Source: Caldilinea sp. (lineage in GTDB: Bacteria > Chloroflexota > Anaerolineae > Caldilineales > Caldilineaceae). From it: DNA of 8,007 nt. Under the pieces are notes generated by a model. That model saw only the letters and a list, made by a program, of their open reading frames with translations, searched no databases and was not told the origin of the DNA. Of this stretch, positions 1-5,766 are shown piece by piece. Numbering within the stretch: position 1 is the first letter of the stretch; each line of letters starts with the position of its first letter. Location: NCBI GenBank assembly GCA_026389955.1, contig JAPLGY010000123.1, positions 1,326-9,332 of the forward strand, in the 5' to 3' direction. The position numbers and the translations under genes are program-made.

Positions 1-164
1 TGATCAACAACGGCATGGTCGATGTGCCCTTCATCAAGCTGACCCCGGTGGCCGTCACCGCAGACAACCTTGCCGAGACCGTGATCGCCGACGGCTTCCG
101 CACCTGGGACGAACTGTGCGTGGGCGAATACGAACAGTACTGCCCGCCAGGTGACCTGCGCTGA
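1..164 (+). CDS. C-terminal end of a XylF-like sugar ABC transporter substrate-binding protein (5' end outside window)
   Basis: The frame starting at base 3 is open from the window edge and gives 53 residues before TGA at 162-164. The stretch 'VPFIKLTPVAVTADNLAETV' followed by 'IADGFRTWDELC' matches the usual end of periplasmic/lipoprotein sugar-binding proteins of the xylose (XylF) group: a last beta strand with L-T-P, then 'N..TVI.DGF'. Such proteins bind a monosaccharide outside the membrane and hand it to the permease. Two cysteines (codons 117-119 and 141-143) lie close to the C-terminus and could form a disulfide; this is inference. The ATPase and permease genes that follow on the same strand fit a CUT2-family importer operon. 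The exact sugar cannot be read from 53 residues; xylose is the best guess, with ribose, galactose or another monosaccharide possible. Confidence 0.75.
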   Translation, partial: INNGMVDVPFIKLTPVAVTADNLAETVIADGFRTWDELCVGEYEQYCPPGDLR

Positions 165-186
165 GCCGCCTTGGCAGTTTATTTGT

Positions 187-215
187 GCTCGCACGGCCCT
201 TCGGGCCGTGCGAGC
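187..215 (+). terminator. Perfect 13-bp hairpin, 3-base loop, after the sugar-binding-protein gene
   Basis: Bases 187-199 (gctcgcacggccc) pair perfectly with 203-215 around a TTC loop. It begins 23 bases after the TGA of the binding-protein gene. No T-run follows, so it is not a classical rho-independent terminator. A role in stabilising the 3' end of the upstream mRNA or in partial termination is inferred, a common arrangement where the binding protein is needed in excess over the membrane parts. It could also be part of a dispersed intergenic repeat. Confidence 0.6.
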
Positions 216-223
216 CTCCCCAA

Positions 224-254
224 GGGAGGGGCGAGTCGGCGACTCGCCCCTCCC
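224..254 (+). terminator. Perfect 14-bp hairpin, second of a tandem pair
   Basis: Bases 224-237 (gggaggggcgagtc) pair perfectly with 241-254 around a GGC loop. The left edge (gggagg, 224-229) can instead pair with cctccc at 215-220, so this stem competes with a smaller hairpin that would also disturb the base of the first stem. A pyrimidine-rich stretch (tcttctttt, 257-265) follows, but it is not a clean T-run. The hairpin ends 16 bases before the ribosome binding site of the ATPase gene. Attenuation or mRNA processing between binding protein and ATPase is inferred. Confidence 0.6.
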
Positions 255-270
255 GATCTTCTTTTGCCGG

Positions 271-277
271 AAGGAGG
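271..277 (+). promoter_or_regulatory. Strong Shine-Dalgarno that fixes a TTG start for the ATPase gene
   Basis: AAGGAGG lies 6 bases before TTG at 284-286. The frame is open further upstream (a GTG at 185), but that extension would translate both hairpins and has no ribosome binding site. From the TTG the protein starts directly with the strand typical of ABC ATPases. The Shine-Dalgarno is itself part of a short palindrome (aggag-g-ctcct, 272-282). Confidence 0.85.
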
Positions 278-283
278 CTCCTC

Positions 284-1051
284 TTGGCAACCCAGCCCAT
301 CTTGGAATGCAGACAAGTCTCAAAAAATTTTGGCGCCGTCCAGGCCCTCTACAAAGTTGACTTCGAGGTTGTCCCCGGCGAGGTGATGGCCCTGGTCGGC
401 GACAACGGCGCCGGCAAATCCACCCTGATCAAGGGAATTGCAGGCATCTACCCTTTCAGCGAAGGTGAAATTTTCTTCGCTGGCAAGCCCGTACACATCC
501 ATGGCCCCCGCGACGCCGCCCAGCTGGGCATCGAGATCGTCTACCAGGATCTGGCGTTGGCCGACAACCTGGATGTGGTGGCCAATATGTTCCTGGGCCG
601 AGAACGCAAACGCTCGCTCTGGCGGCTGGACGAGTCCACGATGGAGAAATCTGCGATCGAAACCTTGCACTCGCTCTCCGTCACCACCCTGCGTTCGGTG
701 CGCCAGACAGTCGCTGAGCTCTCGGGAGGGCAGCGCCAGTCGATCGCAGTCGCCAAGGCGGTGATGTGGAACTCCAAGGTGGTGATCCTAGACGAACCAA
801 CCGCAGCGCTGGGGGTTGCACAGACACGCCAGGTGCTCGATCTGGTCCACCGGCTGGCAGACAAAGGGCTGGCCGTGGTGGTCATTTCACACAACCTGCA
901 CGATATTTTTGAGGTGGCCGACCGGATCACTGTGCTGCGTCTGGGCCAACGAGTCGAAATTTTCAAAACCAGAGAGACGACCCAGCAAGAGGTGGTCCAT
1001 GCCATCACCGCAGGCCGACTTCTGCGTGTACCCGGCATGGGGGAGCTGTAA
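284..1051 (+). CDS. Sugar ABC transporter ATP-binding protein, single-domain XylG/FrcA-like
   Basis: 255 residues that power sugar import at the inner face of the membrane by hydrolysing ATP. All ABC landmarks are present: aromatic A-loop position F16, Walker A GDNGAGKST at 39-47, Q-loop Q88 in 'VYQDL', signature LSGGQ at 146-150, Walker B VVILDE at 166-171 with catalytic E171, and H-loop H203 in 'VVVISHN'. The 'FSEGEIFFAGKPVHIHGPRDA' region is the form seen in CUT2 (ribose/xylose) ATPases. Escherichia coli XylG and RbsA are tandem two-domain proteins of about 500 residues. This one has a single domain and ends normally, so it should work as a homodimer, as in the FrcA-type and actinobacterial XylG proteins. 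Start TTG 284 is chosen for its strong ribosome binding site. It lies 119 bases after the binding-protein gene and 332 before the permease ATG. The family call is firm; the sugar is inferred from the neighbours. Confidence 0.93.
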   Translation: MATQPILECRQVSKNFGAVQALYKVDFEVVPGEVMALVGDNGAGKSTLIKGIAGIYPFSEGEIFFAGKPVHIHGPRDAAQLGIEIVYQDLALADNLDVVANMFLGRERKRSLWRLDESTMEKSAIETLHSLSVTTLRSVRQTVAELSGGQRQSIAVAKAVMWNSKVVILDEPTAALGVAQTRQVLDLVHRLADKGLAVVVISHNLHDIFEVADRITVLRLGQRVEIFKTRETTQQEVVHAITAGRLLRVPGMGEL

Positions 1052-1383
1052 ACGAATACCAGGCGGTGTCTGCTGCACAGCAGCCAAAGGCCCGCCCTGC
1101 GACCAGATCGTCTGCTCGCACAAAAGATGCAGATCCGTGCTGGCGAAAGAGGCGTCTCTCCCCGGCCCGGTCACCGACAAACCAACTGGCCAGGTTCGCC
1201 TGTTTCATCGTGCGGCGCAGCCCATCCGCCCGGCAGGCAGGAGTTTGACCTGTACAATCCGCTTCAAAGCTCCTCGGAGAGCAGCGCTGCGAGAAAATTT
1301 TCAGTCATGCGAACCATTCTATCCCGAAAGGAGGGAAGCGGCCCCCTCCACCCGCCAGGGTGGTTTTTGCCGCCAAACCGATT
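1052..1383 (+). other. 332-base non-coding gap inside the transporter operon
   Basis: No convincing gene is seen between the ATPase stop and the permease ATG. Several frames are open by GC bias only and give Arg/Pro/Ser-rich nonsense. Local structure includes ctgctg-ca-cagcag (1070-1083) and two neighbouring perfect 10-base palindromes, gcagcgctgc at 1281-1290 and gaaaattttc at 1293-1302. An attenuator-like block closes the gap at 1327-1368. A possible -10 (TACAAT, 1253-1258) has no -35 partner at a useful distance. The gap is long for an operon of this kind; it may be a leader for a separately controlled permease transcript or a remnant of lost sequence. Confidence 0.5.
1327..1368 (+). promoter_or_regulatory. 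Attenuator-like leader: orphan Shine-Dalgarno and two mutually exclusive hairpins
   Basis: AAAGGAGGG (1327-1335) is a near-perfect Shine-Dalgarno but has no start codon at normal distance. It can pair through ggaggg (1330-1335) with ccctcc (1344-1349). An alternative stem, ccaccc (1348-1353) with gggtgg (1358-1363) around GCCA, is followed at once by TTTTT (1364-1368), like a weak rho-independent terminator. The two stems share bases 1348-1349 and cannot both form fully. The second stem also hides the possible GTG start at 1360. A switch in expression of the permease is inferred; chance folding in GC-rich DNA is the alternative. Confidence 0.4.
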
Positions 1384-2508
1384 ATGAACGCTGAACCACA
1401 ACCGAGCAGCCAGGCTGTCCTGGCCGAACAGAAGACCCTCTCCACCGGCGAGTTTCTGGCCAACTACTGGAAGCGCGTGCGCGGGGGCGACATCGGGTCG
1501 CTGCCAATCATCGTCGGCCTGCTGTTGATCGCGCTCATCTTCCAAAGCCTCAACCAGAATTTTCTGACCCCTGTCAATTTCGTCAACCTGATCGTCCAGA
1601 TGGCAGGGATCGCCACCATCGCCATCGGCGTCGTCTTTGTCCTGCTGCTGGGCGAGATCGACCTTTCGATCGGTTTTGTCAGCGCCGTCGGCGGGGTCGT
1701 CATGACCCTGATCTTCCGGGATCTGGGGTGGCCCTGGTTTTTGACGATTCCGGCCGCGTTGGCCGCCGTGACCGTGGTCGGGCTGGTGCAAGGTTTGATC
1801 ATCACCGGCTTTGGACTGCCCTCTTTTATCGTGACCCTGGCTGGCCTGTTGGTCTGGAACGGGGTCGTGCTGATTCTGGTAGGGGCCGGCGGCACAATCA
1901 TCTTGCAGGACAGCGCAGCGATTGGGATCGCCAATGCCTTTCTTCCGGCCAGCTGGGGCTGGGGGCTGGCGGCCATCGCCGCGTTGATTCTGGCCGGAGT
2001 CTATGTCAGCAACCTGGATCGCGGGGTGCCGGTGGTCGGCGTGCTGCTCGCACTGCTGCTGGTGGTCTTCTCGTTTGTGGCGACCCGCACCCCCTTTGGC
2101 CGCTATGTCTACGCCGTCGGCGGCAGCGCCGAGGCGGCCCGCCGCGCTGGGATCCCGGTCAACCGCATCCGCATCTACGTCTTTATGCTCTCCAGCTTCA
2201 TGGCCGGCTGGGGCGGGATCATCCTGGCCTCGCGCCTGCGCTCGGTGGCCACCAACTCAGGCGGCGGCAACCTGGTGCTCAGCTGCATCGCAGCGGCTGT
2301 GATCGGCGGAACCAGCCTGTTTGGCGGGCGCGGCTTTGTGCTGAGCGCCCTGCTGGGCGCCCTGGTGGTCGGCGGCGTCGAAAACGGAATGGGGCTGCTC
2401 GGGCTGAGCGCAGGCAGCAAGTTTATTATCACCGGTCTGGTCCTGCTGGCCGCTGTGCTGGTCGATGCCCTGGCCCGCCGCAGCCGGGTCAAATCTGGGC
2501 GCGCCTGA
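1384..2508 (+). CDS. Sugar ABC transporter permease, XylH-like (CUT2 family)
   Basis: 374 residues from ATG 1384; a GTG at 1360 would add 8 residues. The protein is strongly hydrophobic, with about ten membrane segments, and forms the sugar channel across the inner membrane. Family marks are 'VFVLLLGEIDLSIG' near residue 90, the cytoplasmic loop 'EAARRAGIPVNRIRIYVFML' that contacts the ATPase, and 'NSGGGNLVLSCIAAAVIGG' followed by 'TSLFGGRG', close to XylH of xylose importers. Length agrees with XylH (about 390 residues). The start is uncertain: the only good Shine-Dalgarno (1327-1335) is too far upstream, and the first codons from 1360 use A/T third bases unlike the rest. It belongs with the binding protein and ATPase upstream. 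Xylose is likely but not proven as the substrate. Confidence 0.9.
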   Translation: MNAEPQPSSQAVLAEQKTLSTGEFLANYWKRVRGGDIGSLPIIVGLLLIALIFQSLNQNFLTPVNFVNLIVQMAGIATIAIGVVFVLLLGEIDLSIGFVSAVGGVVMTLIFRDLGWPWFLTIPAALAAVTVVGLVQGLIITGFGLPSFIVTLAGLLVWNGVVLILVGAGGTIILQDSAAIGIANAFLPASWGWGLAAIAALILAGVYVSNLDRGVPVVGVLLALLLVVFSFVATRTPFGRYVYAVGGSAEAARRAGIPVNRIRIYVFMLSSFMAGWGGIILASRLRSVATNSGGGNLVLSCIAAAVIGGTSLFGGRGFVLSALLGALVVGGVENGMGLLGLSAGSKFIITGLVLLAAVLVDALARRSRVKSGRA

Positions 2509-2680
2509 GCCGGCTGCGCCCGCTACGAAGCATACCTCGAGACCGACGAAGTTTGGGCGTCGAGGCAAGGTCCGCTACACTGATTGAGAAACAGCGTCCG
2601 CGTTGAAAAACCCGGCGCGCCAACATCATCTCATTTGCTGCCGCCCCACAGCGAGCAGCGCAAAGAGGGGAGCGTACGCC
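2509..2680 (+). other. Intergenic region between permease and galE
   Basis: 172 bases with no gene. An imperfect inverted repeat is present: cctcga (2535-2540) with tcgagg (2560-2565), and inside it cgacg (2544-2548) with cgtcg (2558-2562); these are alternatives and no T-run follows. A Shine-Dalgarno-like AGAGGGGA (2664-2671) sits 9 bases before the galE ATG. No -35/-10 pair of acceptable quality was found. Confidence 0.4.
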
Positions 2681-3476
2681 ATGAAGGTATTGGTCACTGG
2701 AGGCGCTGGCTACATCGGCAGCATTACAGTCGAACAGCTGATCCTGGCAGGGGATCAGGTCGTGGTCTTCGACAACCTGTACCAAGGCCACCGCTCCGCC
2801 GTCCACCCGGAAGCCACCTTTGTCCAGGGCGATCTCAAAGACCGGAGCGCCATCGACGCAGCCCTGTCTGTGCACCGGCCAGAGGCCATCATGCACTTCG
2901 CCTCGCACACCCTGGTCGGCGAATCCATGCAAAAACCGTTTCTCTACCTGGCAGACAATCTCACCAATGGGCTCAACCTGCTCCAAAGTGCGCTGGAGCA
3001 CGGGGTCAAACGTTTTCTCCTTTCCTCCACCGCCAATCTTTTTGACCAGCCCGAACGGATGCCGATCGACGAGACCGAACGGATCGTGCCAGGCAGCCCC
3101 TACGGCGAATCCAAGTACATCCTGGAACGGCTGCTCGCCTGGCTGGACCGCACCCAGGAGCTGCGCTACGCCAGCCTGCGCTATTTCAACGCCTGCGGTG
3201 CCTCCGCAGAACGCGGCGAACACCACGAGCCGGAAACCCATATCATTCCGCTGATTCTCCAGGTAGCCCTCGGCCAGCGCCAGGAATTTACCATCTTCGG
3301 CGACGACTATCCGACCCCAGATGGAACCTGTGTGCGAGATTATGTCCATGTCATCGACCTGGCACAGGCGCACATCCTGGCCTTGCACGCCTTGGAGAAG
3401 GGCAGCCGACCTGCAGACCATCCTGGAAACAGCCTGGCAATGGCATCTCAGCCACCCGCACGGCTATGCCGAGTAG
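2681..3476 (+). pseudogene. galE: UDP-glucose 4-epimerase with an internal deletion and frameshift near the 3' end
   Basis: GalE interconverts UDP-galactose and UDP-glucose in the cytoplasm with bound NAD. From ATG 2681 the first 243 codons read as a normal short-chain-dehydrogenase-type epimerase: NAD motif TGGAGYIG (6-13), 'LSSTANLFD' with T117 at the place of the catalytic Ser/Thr, YGESK with Y141 and K145 (YxxxK), then '[20 protein letters not shown]'. After 'ALEKGSR' homology stops. The true C-terminus is found in another frame at 3405-3473, beginning [18 protein letters not shown] and ending HGYAE, with TAG at 3474-3476. About 60 residues are missing in between: the 'YNLGNG' segment and the 'P-R-R-x-G-D' substrate loop. 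The unshifted frame runs on to TGA 3587-3589 (302 residues) with a meaningless Arg/Ser/Ala-rich tail that enters the opposite gene. Loss of C-terminal UDP-sugar contacts should inactivate the enzyme. A local assembly collapse is the main alternative to a real deletion. Confidence 0.85.
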
Positions 3477-3492
3477 GCAGGCTCCACCAGGC

Positions 3493-4215
3493 TCAGGCCG
3501 CCCGCTTTCGGCTTTTCAGAAAGCGTGAGAGGCCAAAACTGACAGCCAGCATCGCCAACGAACCGACAAGCAGCCGCCAGTCCAGCTGAGGAGGCTGGCC
3601 GGTCAACAACAGTGCAGAGAGCTGGTCAGGGTCCAAAGCGGCCCCGACCAGCACAAACGCAACCGTTCCAGGCAGCGAACCCAGGAGCGTAGCCCACAAA
3701 AACGGTGCATAGCGGATCCGCAGCAACCCTGCCAGGTAGTTGACCAGATCATAGGGCAAAAACAAAAAACGCATGACCAACACCGTCTCAAAGCTTTCCT
3801 GACGCATACGCTGGGCATACTCCTGGATCAGACCGCTCGCCCCTTTTTCCGACAGAATGGCCTGTCCGAACGAGCGCCCCACCCAAAAAGCGACGGTGGC
3901 GGAAAGATTGGCGCCAATCACCGTGTAAAAAGCACCCCACCCAGCACCGAACAGGAAGCCACCGCTCACTGTCAACAGGATTGACGAGAGCAGCAGCAAC
4001 GGACGCACCGCATAGGCGAGGATATAGAGGAGCGGAGCCACCGGATTGCTGCTCGCCCAGGCAACCCCACTCAGCCACAACTCGCCAAGGGTGAGTGAGC
4101 GGACCTGCATCCCCCCCCAGAGGGAGGCTGCCACCGCTGCCCACACCCCAAGCACCACCGCTGCCCGCCTGTGCCGCTTCCATCTTCTCTTGCAACGATC
4201 TGCGAATGTGTTCAT
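3493..4215 (-). CDS. TVP38/TMEM64 family membrane protein (VTT domain, DedA superfamily)
   Basis: 240 residues starting at ATG 4215-4213. A basic N-terminus ([11 protein letters not shown]) is followed by a membrane helix (about 20-38), then the VTT/SNARE-associated core: '[19 protein letters not shown]', '[17 protein letters not shown]' with the re-entrant-loop glycines, '[20 protein letters not shown]' and '[20 protein letters not shown]'. A last helix and a basic tail (KSRKRAA) close it. Length fits bacterial members such as YdjX/YdjZ (about 235). The wider superfamily includes lipid scramblases and undecaprenyl-phosphate or phospholipid transporters; the substrate of this one is unknown. 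It converges with galE, whose ancestral TAG stops 16 bases short of this gene's end, and diverges from malE. A run of eight G residues on the coding strand (4111-4118) lies in 'LWGGMQ'. A TAGAAT box 6 bases upstream suggests a leaderless transcript. Confidence 0.88.
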   Translation of the reverse strand: MNTFADRCKRRWKRHRRAAVVLGVWAAVAASLWGGMQVRSLTLGELWLSGVAWASSNPVAPLLYILAYAVRPLLLLSSILLTVSGGFLFGAGWGAFYTVIGANLSATVAFWVGRSFGQAILSEKGASGLIQEYAQRMRQESFETVLVMRFLFLPYDLVNYLAGLLRIRYAPFLWATLLGSLPGTVAFVLVGAALDPDQLSALLLTGQPPQLDWRLLVGSLAMLAVSFGLSRFLKSRKRAA

Positions 4216-4221
4216 GGTTTC

Positions 4222-4251
4222 ATTCTACCTTTGGTTTGCAAACCTGCTCAA
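4222..4251 (-). promoter_or_regulatory. Candidate promoter for the TVP38-family gene, implying a leaderless mRNA
   Basis: On the minus strand TTGAGC (4251-4246) and TAGAAT (4227-4222) are separated by 18 bases. The -10 matches the sigma-70 consensus at 5 of 6 positions and the -35 at 4 of 6. The expected transcription start, 7 bases after the -10, falls on 4215, the A of the ATG. No good Shine-Dalgarno is at normal distance (AAAGG is 12 bases away), which agrees with leaderless translation. Confidence 0.5.
4233..4244. promoter_or_regulatory. Perfect 12-base palindrome in the divergent promoter region; candidate operator
   Basis: GGTTTGCAAACC reads the same on both strands. It covers the -35 box of the candidate malE promoter (4236-4241) and sits in the spacer of the opposite promoter, so a protein bound there could affect both. 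Size and symmetry suit a dimeric LacI- or GntR-type sugar repressor. No regulator gene is in the window, so the binding protein is unknown. Confidence 0.5.
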
Positions 4252-4264
4252 AACCTTTTAGAAT
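4236..4264 (+). promoter_or_regulatory. Candidate sigma-70-type promoter of the malEFG operon
   Basis: TTGCAA (4236-4241), 17-base spacer, TAGAAT (4259-4264). The -10 matches at 5 of 6 positions and the -35 at 4 of 6, and the spacer is optimal. The DNA here is clearly more AT-rich than its surroundings. Expected start is about 4271, giving a leader of about 190 bases before malE. The -35 lies inside the palindrome. Confidence 0.6.
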
Positions 4265-4270
4265 TATCTA

Positions 4271-4461
4271 TCAAAATTCTTTTCTCCAGGCAGTGCCATG
4301 CATCGAGCGGACATCTCCTCTCTGGGACTCGAGTACATGCACGGCAGACAGCTGACCCTGGCATGTTTCAAGCGAATGCACACCTCGGCGAAGCCTGGGG
4401 TTCGCAGATAACAACGTCTGGTTCTGTTCGAGATGACAAGAACGTACAAAAGGAGAGTAGT
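4271..4461 (+). promoter_or_regulatory. Structured 5' leader of the malEFG transcript
   Basis: About 190 untranslated bases. An imperfect hairpin pairs tgccatgcat (4294-4303) with atgcacggca (4337-4346), one A/C mismatch, continued by cgag (4304-4307) with ctcg (4328-4331) across a 5-base bulge. I do not recognise a known riboswitch. AAAAGGAGAG (4448-4457) is the ribosome binding site and places ATG 4462 at the right distance. An upstream in-frame ATG (4171) would put the promoter inside the gene and lacks a signal peptide, so it was not used. Confidence 0.45.
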
Positions 4462-5766
4462 ATGCACAACAAGCGAATGCTTTTGTTGGTGTTGCTGATG
4501 GTGGCTGCGGCGGTGCTGTCTGCCTGCGCGGTGCCCGTCGCAGCGCCGGCAGCCCCTGCGGCGGAAGCCCCGGCAGAGGACGCTGCGGCTGCAGAGGCTG
4601 CACCGACCGAGCCACCCGCCGAAGAGGCTGTCGTGCTTGACGAACCCAATGTCCTGACCATCTGGGCGGACAACACCCGCGCGCCGGTGCTCAGCGACCT
4701 GGGGACCCAGTTTGAAGCAGAGTACGGCATTCCAGTCGTGGTGGTCGAGAAAGGGTTCGGCGACATCCGCGACGACCTCAAAGTGGCAGGCCCTGCAGGC
4801 GAAGGGCCCGATATCGTGATCGGCGCCCACGACTGGCTGGGCGAACTGGTCGAAAACGGTCTGCTGGCCGAGATCGAGCTGGGCGTCTCCGCTGAACAGT
4901 TCCTGCCGGCAGCAGTCCAGGCGTTCGCATACGACGGCGCACTCTACGGCCTGCCCTATGCGACCGAAAACGTTGCGTTCGTCTACAACCCAGAACTCGT
5001 CGAAACCGTTCCGGCCACCTGGAGCGAGCTGACGGCGCTGGCAGCCACGCTGGAGAGCGCCGGCGTGGTCAGCCAGGCCTTCATCCGCCAGGAAGGGGAT
5101 CCCTACCATTTCTTCCCGATCCAGACAGCCTTTGGCGGCTATGTCTTTGGGCTGACCGAGACCGGATACGACCCCAGCGATGTGGGGATCGACAGCGAAG
5201 GTTCGATCGCAGCGATCACCTGGCTGGATGAGATGTACAAGGCGGGCCATCTCAAGGCCGGTTCCGCGGTCGACTACGACATCATGCACGCCGCCTTCGA
5301 GAACGGCGACGCAGCGATGATGATCACCGGGCCGTGGGCCCTGCCGCGCATCCGTGAGTCGGGCGTCCCCTACGCGGTGGCCAATATCCCGGGCGAAGTC
5401 CAGGAAGCCCAGCCGTTCCTGGGTGTGCAAGGGTTCATGATCAGCGCCTTCAGCAACGACCAGCTGCTGGCCCAGACGTTCTTGCAGGAATTCGTGGCCA
5501 CGCAGGAGGCCATGCAGGCCATCTTCGACGCAGACCCGCGGCCGTCGGCCTTCCTGCCGGTGCGGGAAGCGATCGCCGACTCGGATCTGGCCGCCTTTGC
5601 TGCGGCTGGCGCCAACGGCCTGGCCATGCCGGCCATCCCTGAAATGTCGGCGGTCTGGGCAGCCTGGGGCGACGCAGTCGTTCTGGTCAGCCAGCAGAGC
5701 GAGGCACCCGACGCCGCCTTCAGCAACGCCGCTGAACAGATCCGGGCAGCTATCGCCGGAAATTGA
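4462..5766 (+). CDS. malE: MalE-like maltose/trehalose-type sugar-binding lipoprotein of an ABC transporter
   Basis: 434 residues. A lipoprotein signal peptide (MHNKRM, hydrophobic core, lipobox LSAC with lipidated C22) anchors the protein to the outer face of the membrane. An Ala/Glu/Pro-rich flexible linker (about 23-58) leads to a CUT1-type binding domain. Segments line up with E. coli MalE: '[20 protein letters not shown]', '[20 protein letters not shown]' (MalE [20 protein letters not shown]), '[15 protein letters not shown]' (PIAVEALSLIYNKDL), '[16 protein letters not shown]' (GETAMTINGPWAWSNI) and '[14 protein letters not shown]'. Binding is therefore expected for maltose, maltodextrin, trehalose or a related glucoside; the exact ligand is not shown. 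It leads the malEFG operon behind its own promoter and good ribosome binding site, and its TGA overlaps the next ATG (TGATG). Confidence 0.92.
   Translation: MHNKRMLLLVLLMVAAAVLSACAVPVAAPAAPAAEAPAEDAAAAEAAPTEPPAEEAVVLDEPNVLTIWADNTRAPVLSDLGTQFEAEYGIPVVVVEKGFGDIRDDLKVAGPAGEGPDIVIGAHDWLGELVENGLLAEIELGVSAEQFLPAAVQAFAYDGALYGLPYATENVAFVYNPELVETVPATWSELTALAATLESAGVVSQAFIRQEGDPYHFFPIQTAFGGYVFGLTETGYDPSDVGIDSEGSIAAITWLDEMYKAGHLKAGSAVDYDIMHAAFENGDAAMMITGPWALPRIRESGVPYAVANIPGEVQEAQPFLGVQGFMISAFSNDQLLAQTFLQEFVATQEAMQAIFDADPRPSAFLPVREAIADSDLAAFAAAGANGLAMPAIPEMSAVWAAWGDAVVLVSQQSEAPDAAFSNAAEQIRAAIAGN

Noticed and set aside
185..283. Upstream extension of the ATPase gene to GTG 185
   Set aside because: It would translate the two hairpins into a Pro/Arg/Ser-rich stretch not found in ABC ATPases; the Shine-Dalgarno at 271-277 points to TTG 284.
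1245..1258. TTGACC and TACAAT as a promoter for the permease
   Set aside because: The two boxes are only 2 bases apart and neither has a partner at 16-18 bases.
816..1394. Open frame bridging the end of the ATPase gene and the gap
   Set aside because: Starts inside the ATPase gene and gives a composition without family features; no ribosome binding site.
1728..2606. Plus-strand open frame overlapping the permease in another frame
   Set aside because: Gly/Arg-rich low-complexity product, typical of an off-frame reading of a GC-rich membrane protein gene.
2603..2629. TTGAAA with CATCAT as a galE promoter
   Set aside because: Spacing of 15 bases and a poor -10; too weak to list.
3503..3525. 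7-bp hairpin (cgctttc/gaaagcg) as a terminator between the convergent genes
   Set aside because: It lies inside the coding end of the TVP38-family gene and has no T-run on either strand.
4369..4480. Direct repeat CAAGCGAATGC at 4369-4379 and 4470-4480
   Set aside because: An 11-base match is expected by chance several times in 8 kb; the second copy is inside the malE signal-peptide codons.
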